Shown in pieces: positions 43,446 through 51,813 of a stretch of DNA of 51,813 nucleotides. The notes below the pieces were generated by a model that did no database searches, was not told the DNA's origin, and saw only the letters and a list, made by a program, of their open reading frames with translations. Within the stretch, counting starts at the first letter, position 1, and each line of letters opens with the position of its first letter. Made by a program: the position numbers and the translations under genes. Source of the DNA: an uncultured Bacteroides sp. (GTDB lineage Bacteria > Bacteroidota > Bacteroidia > Bacteroidales > Bacteroidaceae); NCBI GenBank assembly GCA_947074345.1, contig CAMTPH010000008.1, positions 1-51,813 on the forward strand. The letters are read 5' to 3'.

Positions 43446-44000
43446 ATGAGAAAAAACAGATTCATGTATTTAATGGCATTAGCATTAAGTAGCAGTATCT
43501 TCTTTAGTTCATGTGTAGGATCATTTGGTTTATTTAATCGTGTATCTTCTTGGAACCAATCAGTAGGAACAAAATTTGTAAATGAGTTAGTATTTTTGGC
43601 TTTAAATATCATTCCTGTTTATGGTGTGGCTTATTTAGCTGATGCTCTTGTAATCAATTCAATTGAATTCTGGACAGGATCAAATCCAATGGCAAATGTA
43701 GGTGATGTAAACAAAGTTAAAGGTAACAATGGTAACTATATGGTTGAAACTTTAGAGAATGGTTATTCTATTTCTAAAGAAGGCGAAGAAGTTGCTATGG
43801 ACTTAATCTACAACAATGAAACAAATACTTGGAATGTTGTTTCTGAAGAACAAGTTTCTGAATTATTGAAAATCAATAACGATGGTACTGCTCAAATGTT
43901 CCTTCCTAACGGTACATCAACAACTGTAACATTAGACGTTAACGGTCTTTATGCAGCTCACCAACTTGTTGAAAATAACTTGTATTTCGCTGCACGCTAA
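43446..44000 (+). CDS. DUF3332 lipoprotein
   Basis: The ATG at 43446 gives 184 residues. The signal segment MRKNRFMYLMALALSSSIFFSSC ends in a lipobox-like SSC, so it is probably a lipoprotein. The following core, SFGLFNRVSSWNQSVGTKFVNE and IIPVYGVAYLADALVINSIEFWTG (split over about 28-77), is the DUF3332 signature, with one hydrophobic stretch. The C-terminal ~100 residues form a beta-rich domain of unknown role. Proteins of this type occur widely and their function is not known. It is monocistronic, with its own promoter and terminator. Confidence 0.88.
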   Translation: MRKNRFMYLMALALSSSIFFSSCVGSFGLFNRVSSWNQSVGTKFVNELVFLALNIIPVYGVAYLADALVINSIEFWTGSNPMANVGDVNKVKGNNGNYMVETLENGYSISKEGEEVAMDLIYNNETNTWNVVSEEQVSELLKINNDGTAQMFLPNGTSTTVTLDVNGLYAAHQLVENNLYFAAR

Positions 44001-44024
44001 TTATAAGTTTACATTATAATATAC

Positions 44025-44064
44025 AAACAGCCACTTTGAATGGTATCAAAGTGGCTGTTTTTGT
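44025..44064 (+). terminator. Terminator after the DUF3332 gene
   Basis: A 15-bp perfect stem (44025-44039 with 44046-44060) and 6-nt loop, followed by a T-rich run. It may also serve the convergent tamL gene, less strongly. Confidence 0.9.
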
Positions 44065-44103
44065 TTTGTATAGGATGAATGATTATACCTTTAAACGGAC
44101 TAT

Positions 44104-46419
44104 TTAGAATGGATATCCTACTGCAAAATGAAACGCGAAGTCTCTTTTAAAGTTTGGATGAATAAGTGGCCATCTGTCTCTTCCCCAGCTATAGGCGGGA
44201 TTTAAAGCTTTCATACCGCCATCAAATCTTAGAATAAAGAAATTCAAATCAAATCTAATTCCCAATCCATAGGCTAACGCTATTTGCTTATAGAATGTAT
44301 TGAATTTAAACTCTCCGCCTGGCTGATTCTCATATTCTCTTATTGTCCATATATTACCGGCATCAATAAATAGTGCTCCTTGCAATTTCCAGAATAGTTT
44401 ACTTCTATATTCTACGCTTGCACCTAGTCTTATATCGCCAGATTGATTTAGAAGATTGCCATCACCAGGAAAAGAACCGGGACCTAATTCACGTACAGAC
44501 CAACCTCTAACACTGTTTGCACCACCCGCGAAATATTGTTTTTCAAAGGGAATAGTTCTAGCATTGCCATACGGTACAGCAATACCTGCACCAAAATGAT
44601 AAGCTATAGAGTTTCGATCATCTATACGAATGTTTTGCGCAAAATCAAAATCACCTTTCATATATTGAGCATATGGAATACTTAAAATCGTGTACTCACC
44701 ATTCTTATTTTTTCTAATCTTAGCAGCCTTTGATATAGCATATAGAATATTACCGGCAGACTCTATATTAATACGTATTGAATACGAATTAGGGTTCGTA
44801 GTATTGCTTGATAGATTATTTCCAGCACTATTAAAGTGATAACTATAACCCATTCTTGCAATCAATCTATTTTCATAATTGTATTCGAAGATATGATTTT
44901 GCCCTTTGTCAATATAATCCTTTTTAAACTTCTCAGATATCCATGGCAAATATAGGTATCCAATATCCAACAAATCAAAGCGATGTTGAACACGTTGTCT
45001 ATGTGTCCATTTATAACTCCATGATGCAGAAGCAACAGTTCGTGAGAACTCTGGTCGTAATTGATAATTATATTGTAGACCGAACTCAGTAGTAGCACGA
45101 ATCCTTTTTTTAAAATCGGAACTTAAAAAAGGGAATAAGAAGTTTGGGAAGTTTATATTTGTCTCAGCTCCAAGCTCTGTATAGTTATTACTATTATAAT
45201 CTCCTTGCAACCCCGTAATAGCTTCGTATGCACCACGAAGTTTAATCATAAATGTTTCAGATCCTTTAAATAGATTTCTATGTTGAAAAGAAACAGATGC
45301 AGCAGCACCTAAGTCACCAGCCGAATTAGTACCATCCACTTCGAATGTGATTGATTTATGTTTGCTCTTGGTGAGCATAATATAACAATTCAATTCAGTA
45401 ACACTATCATTTACTTGAGTTTCAAAGAAGCGGATATTTGTATACTTAAGTGCATTAAGACGTCCAAAATAGTTATACATTCTCTGTACATCTCTTTCAT
45501 CGTATAATTCACCCGGTTGTATTCGCAAGTTATCGACTAGAAGCTGAGGTTTTAAATACAGTTTATCCTTAAAATAAATAGGTATTCCCTTATAGTTAAT
45601 TGAATCATTAATATCAATACTAGAAAGTGATGAAGATTGAAGAACATCATATTCGGTTATAAAGCCTACTTTATTAATACGATATTGAGGATGAAGCTTA
45701 TCTTCTTTATCTTTGTTTTGTTCGTACGGTAAAAGATGAAAAGTAAGATTAACTTCATTTGTTCCTTTAATCGTATCAGCAGTATATGAGATATATTCTT
45801 TATTAAACTTATAGTAGCCTTTGCGTTGTAGATTATCGGTTACACGTTGGCGCTCAGCATCCAGTACATTGATATCAAACAGCATTCCATTATTAAGATA
45901 AGATGCAGCTGAATCTGCAACTAGATATTCTGCGATTTTAGAGTCTTTGATATCATAATTAATATCACTAACAATATAAGGATTGCCGGTCTCTATTTCG
46001 TAATTGACTTTTATCTTTTTCTTTTTATAAGTGTTAGTCTGTTTGACATTAGCACCCATATAACCCATGTTTTGTACGGCTTTTGTTATCTCCTGTAATG
46101 ATCTATCAGACTCTTGTTCGTTGTATATTACAGGTGCATCTCCAATTTTTCTCATAAAGCGATTCATCCATTTAGACGAATCTCTACCAGAAAGATTGTA
46201 TACATAGAGTTGCGTTTTTACTGTGTTGAACCATTTTGAGTTTGGGTTCTGACGCACATAGGGTTGGAGGGTAGAAGGCTTAACACTCTTGTTATCGGTT
46301 GTTATTTTTACTTCATCTAATAAATAAGAGCCATCCGGAACAAATTTTGTTGCGGAACACGATGCCAATATTAAAAGAACAATTATAAGTTGACTTGTGT
46401 AAAGATAAAATCTCTTCAT
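44104..46419 (-). CDS. tamL: TamL: lipidated BamA/TamA-family outer-membrane protein
   Basis: The protein has 771 residues. The lipoprotein signal ends LILASC with Cys21, which sets TamL apart from TamA. POTRA-like repeats follow (about 30-340), then a 16-strand barrel with the Omp85 motif SVRGWSVRE (VRGW at 637-640) in the region of the lid loop, ending in FHFAVGYPF with a terminal Phe. In Bacteroidetes, TamL is thought to work with TamB-like proteins in outer-membrane assembly or lipid transport. No tamB gene is adjacent here. It is divergent from the SpoU methyltransferase. Confidence 0.9.
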   Translation of the reverse strand: MKRFYLYTSQLIIVLLILASCSATKFVPDGSYLLDEVKITTDNKSVKPSTLQPYVRQNPNSKWFNTVKTQLYVYNLSGRDSSKWMNRFMRKIGDAPVIYNEQESDRSLQEITKAVQNMGYMGANVKQTNTYKKKKIKVNYEIETGNPYIVSDINYDIKDSKIAEYLVADSAASYLNNGMLFDINVLDAERQRVTDNLQRKGYYKFNKEYISYTADTIKGTNEVNLTFHLLPYEQNKDKEDKLHPQYRINKVGFITEYDVLQSSSLSSIDINDSINYKGIPIYFKDKLYLKPQLLVDNLRIQPGELYDERDVQRMYNYFGRLNALKYTNIRFFETQVNDSVTELNCYIMLTKSKHKSITFEVDGTNSAGDLGAAASVSFQHRNLFKGSETFMIKLRGAYEAITGLQGDYNSNNYTELGAETNINFPNFLFPFLSSDFKKRIRATTEFGLQYNYQLRPEFSRTVASASWSYKWTHRQRVQHRFDLLDIGYLYLPWISEKFKKDYIDKGQNHIFEYNYENRLIARMGYSYHFNSAGNNLSSNTTNPNSYSIRINIESAGNILYAISKAAKIRKNKNGEYTILSIPYAQYMKGDFDFAQNIRIDDRNSIAYHFGAGIAVPYGNARTIPFEKQYFAGGANSVRGWSVRELGPGSFPGDGNLLNQSGDIRLGASVEYRSKLFWKLQGALFIDAGNIWTIREYENQPGGEFKFNTFYKQIALAYGLGIRFDLNFFILRFDGGMKALNPAYSWGRDRWPLIHPNFKRDFAFHFAVGYPF

Positions 46420-46584
46420 GTTTATTAAATGAACTAGCTATAAAACTAACAAATATACTTACTTTCTTTATTATAATAAAATAAAACATAATATGGTTTT
46501 CTAATTACTTTAATTGTGGGCCTGATAATATATATAGGAAACTAAAAAATGAGATGAAACAAGCTAAATATGAGATTATCTTCT

Positions 46585-46592
46585 TAGTTTTG
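46585..46592 (+). promoter_or_regulatory. Putative -7 box for the RNA methyltransferase
   Basis: TAGTTTTG matches TAnnTTTG, 14 bp before the ATG at 46607. No -33 element is obvious. Confidence 0.45.
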
Positions 46593-46606
46593 CATCAAAT
46601 TAGAAG

Positions 46607-47377
46607 ATGATGATAGCATTTAGTAAGAATAAAATTAAATATATACGTTCTTTAGAATTAAAGAAAGTACGTAAAGAAGATAAAGTATTTATTGCCGAAG
46701 GTACAAAATTGGTAAATGAGTTACTTCAAGTTTTTGAATGCGAAACATTAGTTGCTACAAAATCATGGTATCAATCACATCCTTCTGCCAAGGCGATAGA
46801 GATGATAGTTGCTACTGATGAAGAGTTATCAAAGGCTAGTCTTCTGAAAACCCCACAACATGTATTGGCAGTATTCAAGCAACCCGAATACAAAATTGAT
46901 AGTTCTATTATTAATAGTCAACTGTGTATTGCTTTAGACAATATTCAAGATCCAGGAAATCTTGGTACAATTATAAGAATTGCAGATTGGTTTGGAATAG
47001 AAAATATTTTTTGTTCAATCGATACAGTTGATGTTTACAACCCCAAAGTAGTGCAAGCCACAATGGGAGCCATCGGTAGAGTGAAAGTTCAATATACCTC
47101 ACTTACAGATTTGATTTCAGAACATGGTAATAATGTTTCTATCTACGGAACCTTCTTGGATGGAGAGAATATATATAGCCACGAATTAGATAATCATGGA
47201 CTTATAGTAATGGGAAATGAAGGTAATGGAGTAAGTGATGAAGTTAGAGCTTTGGTAAACAAGAAGCTTTATATACCAAATTATCCTACATCGCGCGATA
47301 CTTCAGAATCATTGAATGTAGCAATTGCTACAGCAATTGTTTGCGCTGAGTTTCGTCGACAGGCTTCATTAAAGTAA
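46607..47377 (+). CDS. SpoU (TrmH)-family RNA 2'-O-methyltransferase
   Basis: The protein has 256 residues. The N-terminal ~95 residues form a substrate-binding L30e-like domain (VFIAEGTKLVNELL). The C-terminal SPOUT domain has the three family motifs: LDNIQDPGNLGTIIRIADWFG (motif 1), GLIVMGNEGNGVS (motif 2), and IPNYPTSRDTSESLNVAIATAIV (motif 3) which forms the knot that binds S-adenosylmethionine. It methylates ribose of rRNA or tRNA; the exact target is not clear. The 3' end overlaps a small convergent gene by 50 bp. A second ATG directly follows the first. Confidence 0.94.
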   Translation: MMIAFSKNKIKYIRSLELKKVRKEDKVFIAEGTKLVNELLQVFECETLVATKSWYQSHPSAKAIEMIVATDEELSKASLLKTPQHVLAVFKQPEYKIDSSIINSQLCIALDNIQDPGNLGTIIRIADWFGIENIFCSIDTVDVYNPKVVQATMGAIGRVKVQYTSLTDLISEHGNNVSIYGTFLDGENIYSHELDNHGLIVMGNEGNGVSDEVRALVNKKLYIPNYPTSRDTSESLNVAIATAIVCAEFRRQASLK

Positions 47378-47582
47378 AATCAAAAGGGAAGTAGTGGAAT
47401 GCTAATAAGCGATTGTCTATATATTTAAGTTCAATTGCTCCTGGAAACCACTCAACATCTTCCATCTCTCCGATAAGCGGAAAGATATCAATAACCTCAC
47501 CGGAATCATTTAATTCAATAACATGTTGTTTTAAATATTCCGGTTTTGTGGTTATAATATAATGTGATGAAAATCGTCTCAT
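47328..47582 (-). CDS. Small conserved-looking protein of the ileS-lspA operon, unknown function
   Basis: The protein has 84 residues, with no signal peptide or membrane segment. It is hydrophilic with several aromatic residues (EWFPGAIEL, FHYFPFDFT). The opening MRRFSSHYIITTKPEYLKQHVIELNDSG resembles the N-terminal beta-strands of amidohydrolases, but there is no catalytic domain, so it may be a stand-alone remnant or a separate small protein. It starts 16 bp after the DUF4296 gene on the same strand and is probably the last gene of that operon. Its last 50 bp overlap the SpoU methyltransferase gene tail to tail. I do not recognise a named family. Confidence 0.65.
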   Translation of the reverse strand: MRRFSSHYIITTKPEYLKQHVIELNDSGEVIDIFPLIGEMEDVEWFPGAIELKYIDNRLLAFHYFPFDFTLMKPVDETQRKQLL

Positions 47583-47598
47583 GCACTTAATTAGATAG

Positions 47599-48627
47599 TT
47601 ATTCTAATATCACTTCTTCTTGCTGATTGTTATTATCCTTTTTCATTATAGGCTTAGGCTTAACAATCTCTTCCTCTCTAAGTATTTCAGTAGTTCTAGT
47701 ACGAACTCTATTTGATTCAGGAGATTTTAGCTCTTTAACATCAGTACTGATACTGTTTGATGAAGCAGCCTTATCCAATACTTTTATTGCCTCTTTAATA
47801 GTATCGTTATCAGAACTTATGATACCGTTAGCAATCGAATCAATATTCAATTTTAGAGTATCATTATTATGATATCTATGCATTGATATTTCATTGATCA
47901 TCAGATTAACATCTTGTTGCTCAGATGGAATATAAATAAAGCCTTTTACTTCACGTATCTTTCCTAAAGTATCAGAGCTTAGTCGCAGTTCATTGAATCC
48001 GTTTTTATTGACGTTAATCAAATCACTAATGATGCTATCATTATCATAAACAATTTGCATAGCCATAAGAGGAAGATAAGAAGAATCGCTTTTTAGCTTA
48101 TTAGCAAAATGGAAATTGGCTTTCCAAACGATTTCATCTCTTTCTTTGAAGTTACTATCAGATGGCAATACAAACTTAAAGTTATTATTAAAGCTATGAT
48201 TTGATAAATGCGCTATACGTTTCCACGCCCAAACATCAATACTATCACCAGCCTCAGAAGTCATTGGTTTTTTATCACGAATAGCAATCAATTGGTTGAT
48301 AACAGTCTGTTTCGATTTAAATCTAACAGAAACATTATCGTATATCTTGCTCAATTCATCAGCATGGCGAGTATACCAAATCATCGAAGAATCAAATTCG
48401 GCTTCTGTAATGCCATGTTTATTAAAGACAGCATTGATATATATCGCCTTCTTATAATTCTCATTAAAACTTAAATCTTCGCCTAGAGATTTCGCAATAT
48501 GATAATCATAGAGTAAATTCTCCATTTCTGCTTCTGGAATAACATTCTCTGGTCTTGTTTCTTTGCAACCAATTAATGAGAAAACGAAAACAAGCAATAT
48601 AATATGAGGAATGACTTTCTTATTCAT
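47599..48627 (-). CDS. DUF4296 lipoprotein
   Basis: The protein has 342 residues. The lipobox is SLIGC with Cys21. The DUF4296 domain follows (about 28-115): VIPEAEMENLLYDYHIAKSLG and FNKHGITEAEFDSSMIWYTRH. The remaining ~220 residues are less conserved, beta-rich at first and then a Lys/Glu/Asn-rich tail. It lies 3 bp from lspA, the enzyme that would process its own signal peptide; this lspA-DUF4296 order is familiar in Bacteroidales. Function unknown; it is predicted in the periplasm or outer membrane. Confidence 0.87.
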   Translation of the reverse strand: MNKKVIPHIILLVFVFSLIGCKETRPENVIPEAEMENLLYDYHIAKSLGEDLSFNENYKKAIYINAVFNKHGITEAEFDSSMIWYTRHADELSKIYDNVSVRFKSKQTVINQLIAIRDKKPMTSEAGDSIDVWAWKRIAHLSNHSFNNNFKFVLPSDSNFKERDEIVWKANFHFANKLKSDSSYLPLMAMQIVYDNDSIISDLINVNKNGFNELRLSSDTLGKIREVKGFIYIPSEQQDVNLMINEISMHRYHNNDTLKLNIDSIANGIISSDNDTIKEAIKVLDKAASSNSISTDVKELKSPESNRVRTRTTEILREEEIVKPKPIMKKDNNNQQEEVILE

Positions 48628-48630
48628 CTG

Positions 48631-49269
48631 TTATTTGTTCTCTTTATTTTCAGGATGATTATGCGAATCATTCAAGTATTTGCTGTAGAAAATCAATAGA
48701 GCGATAATACCGCAGCTAATAGCAGCATCAGCAAAATTAAATATAGGGCTAAAGAAAATAAAATGATCACCTCCTACAACAGGAACCCAATCTGGCCAGT
48801 TAGTATCAATAATAGGGAAGTAGAACATATCTACTACACGACCATGAAACCATGAAGAGTAGCCTTCGCCAATGGGCACAAAATGCGCTATTTGCGAAGT
48901 TGTGCTAGCATTGAAAATAACTCCATAGAAAACACTATCAATTATATTACCAATAGCTCCAGCAATAATTAGAGAAATACAAACTATATAACCAGTTTTA
49001 AAATTGCGTTTGATGATGCGATGTAGATACCAGCAACCAAAAACAACTGCACCAATTCTAAACACTGTTAGGAATAACTTATTAAATATTTCCATCCCAA
49101 ATGCCATACCGTTATTTTCGGTAAAGAAAATGTAAAACCAATCAGTAATACGAATGCTTTCGTGCCAATACATATTAGTTTTTACGAGGATTTTTATTAC
49201 TTGATCAATTATTAAAACTGAAAAAATAATTAGAATAGCTATATTTCTTTTAGTAAGTAATTTCTTCAT
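48631..49269 (-). CDS. lspA: Lipoprotein signal peptidase II
   Basis: The protein has 212 residues, longer than the ~165 of E. coli. Four membrane helices are visible. The catalytic aspartates are Asp111 in GNIIDSV (usually GNLIDR) and Asp181 in FNFADAAIS. The family motif ENNGMAFGM (usually N.GAAFG) lies at 51-59. The extra length is an insertion of about 45 residues between the catalytic motifs (about 118-165), on the periplasmic side, as in other Bacteroidetes LspA proteins. It cleaves prolipoprotein signal peptides before the lipidated Cys; several lipoproteins are encoded in this window. Confidence 0.95.
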   Translation of the reverse strand: MKKLLTKRNIAILIIFSVLIIDQVIKILVKTNMYWHESIRITDWFYIFFTENNGMAFGMEIFNKLFLTVFRIGAVVFGCWYLHRIIKRNFKTGYIVCISLIIAGAIGNIIDSVFYGVIFNASTTSQIAHFVPIGEGYSSWFHGRVVDMFYFPIIDTNWPDWVPVVGGDHFIFFSPIFNFADAAISCGIIALLIFYSKYLNDSHNHPENKENK

Positions 49270-49287
49270 ATTATTTAAAATGCAAAA

Positions 49288-49369
49288 TACGAGCTACAAA
49301 TCTTTCAATCGTAAACAATACCTTACAGAATAAGATAAAGTATAGAAATCAGAAATATTGTAGCTCGTA
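49288..49369 (-). repeat. 12-bp inverted repeat with a long loop between dksA/traR-like gene and lspA
   Basis: The arms tacgagctacaa (49288-49299) and ttgtagctcgta (49358-49369) are perfect reverse complements with 58 nt between. On the minus strand the distal arm is followed by a T-rich segment, so it could act as an attenuator or partial terminator inside the operon. Confidence 0.7.
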
Positions 49370-49375
49370 ATTTAA

Positions 49376-49756
49376 TTATCTTCTTTCATTATTTTTTGCC
49401 TCAATGCTTAGTGTTGCATGAGGCACAGCTCTTAATCTTTCTGCAGGGATCAACTTTCCAGTCTCTCTGCAGATGCCATAAGTTTTGTTTTCAATGCGAA
49501 CTAAAGCAGCTTGAAGCCCTTGAATGAACTTTAACTGTCGTTGTGCTAAACGAGTCGTTTCTTCTTTGGAAAGAGTGCTTGCACCTTCTTCTAACACTTT
49601 ATATGTAGGAGACGTGTCATCAGTATCATTTCCATCTAGACCCATTAAGCTCATTTTCAATTGATCATAATCGCGTTGGGCTAGTTCTAGCTTACCGTTA
49701 ATAATGGAGCGAAACTCATCGAGTTCAATATCCGAGTATCTAGTTTTTTCTGCCAT
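49376..49756 (-). CDS. DksA/TraR-family protein
   Basis: The protein has 126 residues. The N-terminal half (about 8-75) is a predicted coiled coil with acidic residues near the tip (GLDGNDTDDTSP), as in DksA. The C-terminal zinc-finger region reads YGICRETGKLIPAERLRAVPHATLSI: only one cysteine remains where the family usually has four, so zinc binding by the standard site is unlikely; Bacteroidetes members often show this. DksA-type proteins bind RNA polymerase in the secondary channel and adjust transcription. It lies 45 bp after ileS and 106 bp before lspA. Confidence 0.88.
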   Translation of the reverse strand: MAEKTRYSDIELDEFRSIINGKLELAQRDYDQLKMSLMGLDGNDTDDTSPTYKVLEEGASTLSKEETTRLAQRQLKFIQGLQAALVRIENKTYGICRETGKLIPAERLRAVPHATLSIEAKNNERR

Positions 49757-49801
49757 AATTTTATTTGTTTTAAAGGTTATAGTATTAGTGTATTTTGTAT
49801 A

Positions 49802-51813
49802 TTATTGTTTTGTTATATTAATGTATAATACAAAGTCTTCAAAGTTAAGCTCTGTGCCTTCTTTTACCTCGTCAACAAGTTCGAGTGATGTACCCAAGAC
49901 TTGGTTACAAATATAATTATTATATTCAATCACAGCATCATCAGTCTCTTGATTTTTGGATAAAGAGATTTTTATTTTATCCGTTATTTCAAAACCGTTT
50001 GATTTACGAATATTTTGAATTCTATTAACCAATTCACGAGCAATTCCTTCGCGGCGCAATTCGTCAGTAATAGTAACATCCAATGCAACAGTTAATCTTC
50101 CTTCGTTTGCAACCAACCATCCTGGAATATCTTCGCTAATGATATCAACATCAGACGTTTCAATTGTCACTTCGCTACCATCAAGCATTAAAGTATATTT
50201 ACCCATTTGCTCAAGTTCCATGATAGCTTCTTGCGAGAATTCAGAAACAGCTGCAGCTACGCTCTTCATTTGTTTACCAAACTTAGGACCAAGCTTTTTG
50301 AAGTCACATTTTACTTTCTTCACAAGAACACCAGCAGCACCATCAACAAAGCGAACCTCTTTAACGTTAACTTCGCTCATGATTAATGATTGAACAGCTT
50401 CGATATGAGCTTTTTGTTCAGCATCTACCACAGGAATCATAATACATTGTAGTGGTTGACGAACTTTGATGTTCACCTTACGACGCAATGCCAATACCAT
50501 AGATGTTACATCTTGTGCTATTTTCATTTGAGCCTCTAGTTCTTGATTGATTAATTCATCATTGCAAGTTGGGAATTCTGCTAAGTGAACAGAATCTGCT
50601 TTTGCGCGTCCTGTAGCTGATGTTAAATCATTATATAAACGATCTGCATAGAATGGTGCGATAGGAGCCATCAACATAGCAACTGTTTCAAGACAAGTAT
50701 ACAATGTTTGATATGCAGACAATTTATCTTGTGTAAACTCGCCACCCCAGAAACGTTTACGATTTAAACGAACAAACCAGTTCGAAAGGTTGTCATTTAC
50801 GAAATCAGAGATTAAGCGACCAGCCTTAGTTGGTTCATATTCATTATAGCATACATCAACTTCTTTAATCAAAGAGTTAAGTACAGATATAATCCAACGG
50901 TCAATCTCAGGACGTTCGTTCATTGGAACATCTGCTTCTTTATAATCAAATCCGTCTACATTAGCATATAGCGAGAAGAAAGAGTATGTATTATAAAGAG
51001 TACCAAAGAATTTACGACGTACCTCTTCGATACCATCAACGTCGAATTTAAGATTATCCCATGGAGATGAGTTAGTAATCATATACCAACGCAATGGGTC
51101 TGAACCGTATTTCTCGATAGTTGAGAATGGATCTACAGCATTGCCTAAACGTTTAGACATCTTATTACCATTCTTGTCGAGTACCAAACCATTAGAGATA
51201 ACCGCTTTGTATGATACGCTATCAAATATCATTGTAGCAATAGCATGAAGAGTAAAGAACCAACCACGAGTTTGGTCAACACCTTCAGCGATGAAGTCTG
51301 CAGGGAATACTTGGTGAGTATCAAGCAACTCTTTATTTTCGAATGGATAATGAATTTGAGCATAAGGCATTGCACCCGAGTCAAACCATACATCAATCAA
51401 ATCTAATTCTCTCTTCATTGGTTGACCATCTTTCGATACCAAAATAATATCGTCAACATATGGTCTATGAAGATCAATTTTATTGTAATTGTCTTCGTTA
51501 TATTGTCCAGGAACAAATCCTTTATCTTTATATGGATTAGATGACATGAAGCCTGCAGCAACCGATTTCTCAATCTCGTTGTATAGTTCTTCAACAGATT
51601 CGATACAAATTTCATCGCTGTTATCTTCAGTACGCCAGATAGGAAGTGGAGTACCCCAATAACGAGAACGGCTTAAGTTCCAATCATTCAAGTTCTCTAA
51701 CCATTTCCCGAAACGACCAGTACCTGTTGATTCTGGTTTCCAGTTGATTGTTTTGTTTAGTTCAATCATACGCTCTTTGCAAGCAGTAGAACGAATGAAC
51801 CAGCTATCAAGTG
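49802..51813 (-). CDS. ileS: Isoleucyl-tRNA synthetase, C-terminal part
   Basis: The frame is open to the window edge, giving the last ~669 residues; the N-terminal part with the HIGH motif is outside. Visible elements are SWFIRSTACKE at the edge, WNLSRSRYWGTPLPIWR, and the KMSKR signature at 51149-51163 (GNKMSKRLGNAVDP). The anticodon-binding domain follows (RPEIDRWIISVLN, LSNWFVRLNRKRFWGG), and then a C-terminal extension (DVTITDELRREGIARELVNR) of the DUF5915 type. It charges tRNA-Ile. It is the upstream gene of the run ileS-dksA-like-lspA-DUF4296-small protein. Confidence 0.97.
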   Translation of the reverse strand, partial: LDSWFIRSTACKERMIELNKTINWKPESTGTGRFGKWLENLNDWNLSRSRYWGTPLPIWRTEDNSDEICIESVEELYNEIEKSVAAGFMSSNPYKDKGFVPGQYNEDNYNKIDLHRPYVDDIILVSKDGQPMKRELDLIDVWFDSGAMPYAQIHYPFENKELLDTHQVFPADFIAEGVDQTRGWFFTLHAIATMIFDSVSYKAVISNGLVLDKNGNKMSKRLGNAVDPFSTIEKYGSDPLRWYMITNSSPWDNLKFDVDGIEEVRRKFFGTLYNTYSFFSLYANVDGFDYKEADVPMNERPEIDRWIISVLNSLIKEVDVCYNEYEPTKAGRLISDFVNDNLSNWFVRLNRKRFWGGEFTQDKLSAYQTLYTCLETVAMLMAPIAPFYADRLYNDLTSATGRAKADSVHLAEFPTCNDELINQELEAQMKIAQDVTSMVLALRRKVNIKVRQPLQCIMIPVVDAEQKAHIEAVQSLIMSEVNVKEVRFVDGAAGVLVKKVKCDFKKLGPKFGKQMKSVAAAVSEFSQEAIMELEQMGKYTLMLDGSEVTIETSDVDIISEDIPGWLVANEGRLTVALDVTITDELRREGIARELVNRIQNIRKSNGFEITDKIKISLSKNQETDDAVIEYNNYICNQVLGTSLELVDEVKEGTELNFEDFVLYINITKQ

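Overview
The window looks like chromosomal DNA from a member of the Bacteroidetes, most likely the Bacteroidales. The DNA is AT-rich. Several promoters match the Bacteroides-type signal (TTTG or TTG about 20 bp before TAnnTTTG), and Shine-Dalgarno signals are mostly absent. Many genes belong to families typical of that phylum: DUF4492 with cydAB, DUF5686, DUF4251, DUF4296, the DUF5103/T9SS-plug family, TamL, DUF3332, and IleRS with a DUF5915-like tail. I see no phage, insertion sequence, plasmid gene, CRISPR array or classical defence island. Most of the window is core housekeeping and envelope biology.

Layout. 1-1656: the end of an NtrC-type sigma-54 activator and its sensor kinase. 1653-8293 (minus): an AddAB-type helicase-nuclease pair and a small DoxX protein. 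8449-12047: a secreted beta-barrel-like protein and a large zinc metalloprotease. 12125-13786 (minus): an acyl-CoA synthetase. 14395-17390: DUF4492-cydA-cydB, the cytochrome bd oxidase. 17451-22321 (minus): a D-2-hydroxyacid dehydrogenase, RarA and a DUF5686 outer-membrane protein. 22423-25619: a glycosyltransferase, a WecB-like protein, a TRIC channel and DUF4251. 25747-29389: an M16 peptidase divergent from an ECF sigma factor. 29659-31434: a pyruvate/oxaloacetate-type carboxyltransferase. 31590-34242 (minus): an OmpA-like lipoprotein, MtgA and a T9SS-plug-like protein. 34320-36671: divergent MATE and EamA transporters. 36681-41475 (minus): a TolC-HlyD-ABC2-ABC2 export operon, divergent from an MFS transporter. 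43175-43261: tRNA-Ser(GCU), then a DUF3332 lipoprotein. 44104-47377: TamL and a SpoU RNA methyltransferase. 47328-51813 (minus): ileS-dksA/traR-lspA-DUF4296-small ORF, running off the right edge.

The envelope is the main theme. TamL, LspA, MtgA, the OmpA lipoprotein, the plug-like protein, DUF5686 and TolC/HlyD all serve assembly or export at the outer membrane or periplasm. Respiration (cytochrome bd), DNA repair (AddAB, RarA) and translation (ileS, tRNA-Ser, SpoU) fill most of the rest.

The least explained signals are non-coding. The strongest is a four-unit array of 14-bp dyads (AACAY-N4-RTGTT) at an exact 23-bp period, centred between the acyl-CoA synthetase and the cytochrome bd operon. 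It can also fold as two perfect hairpins. Next is a set of long, perfect or near-perfect inverted repeats lying directly against start codons: 19-bp arms at the TolC operon, 14-bp at DUF4492-cydAB and 16-bp at doxX. Among the proteins, the WecB-like gene has lost two residues normally catalytic in the family, and the carboxyltransferase carries a biotin-carrier-like tail with Gly in place of the biotinyl lysine.
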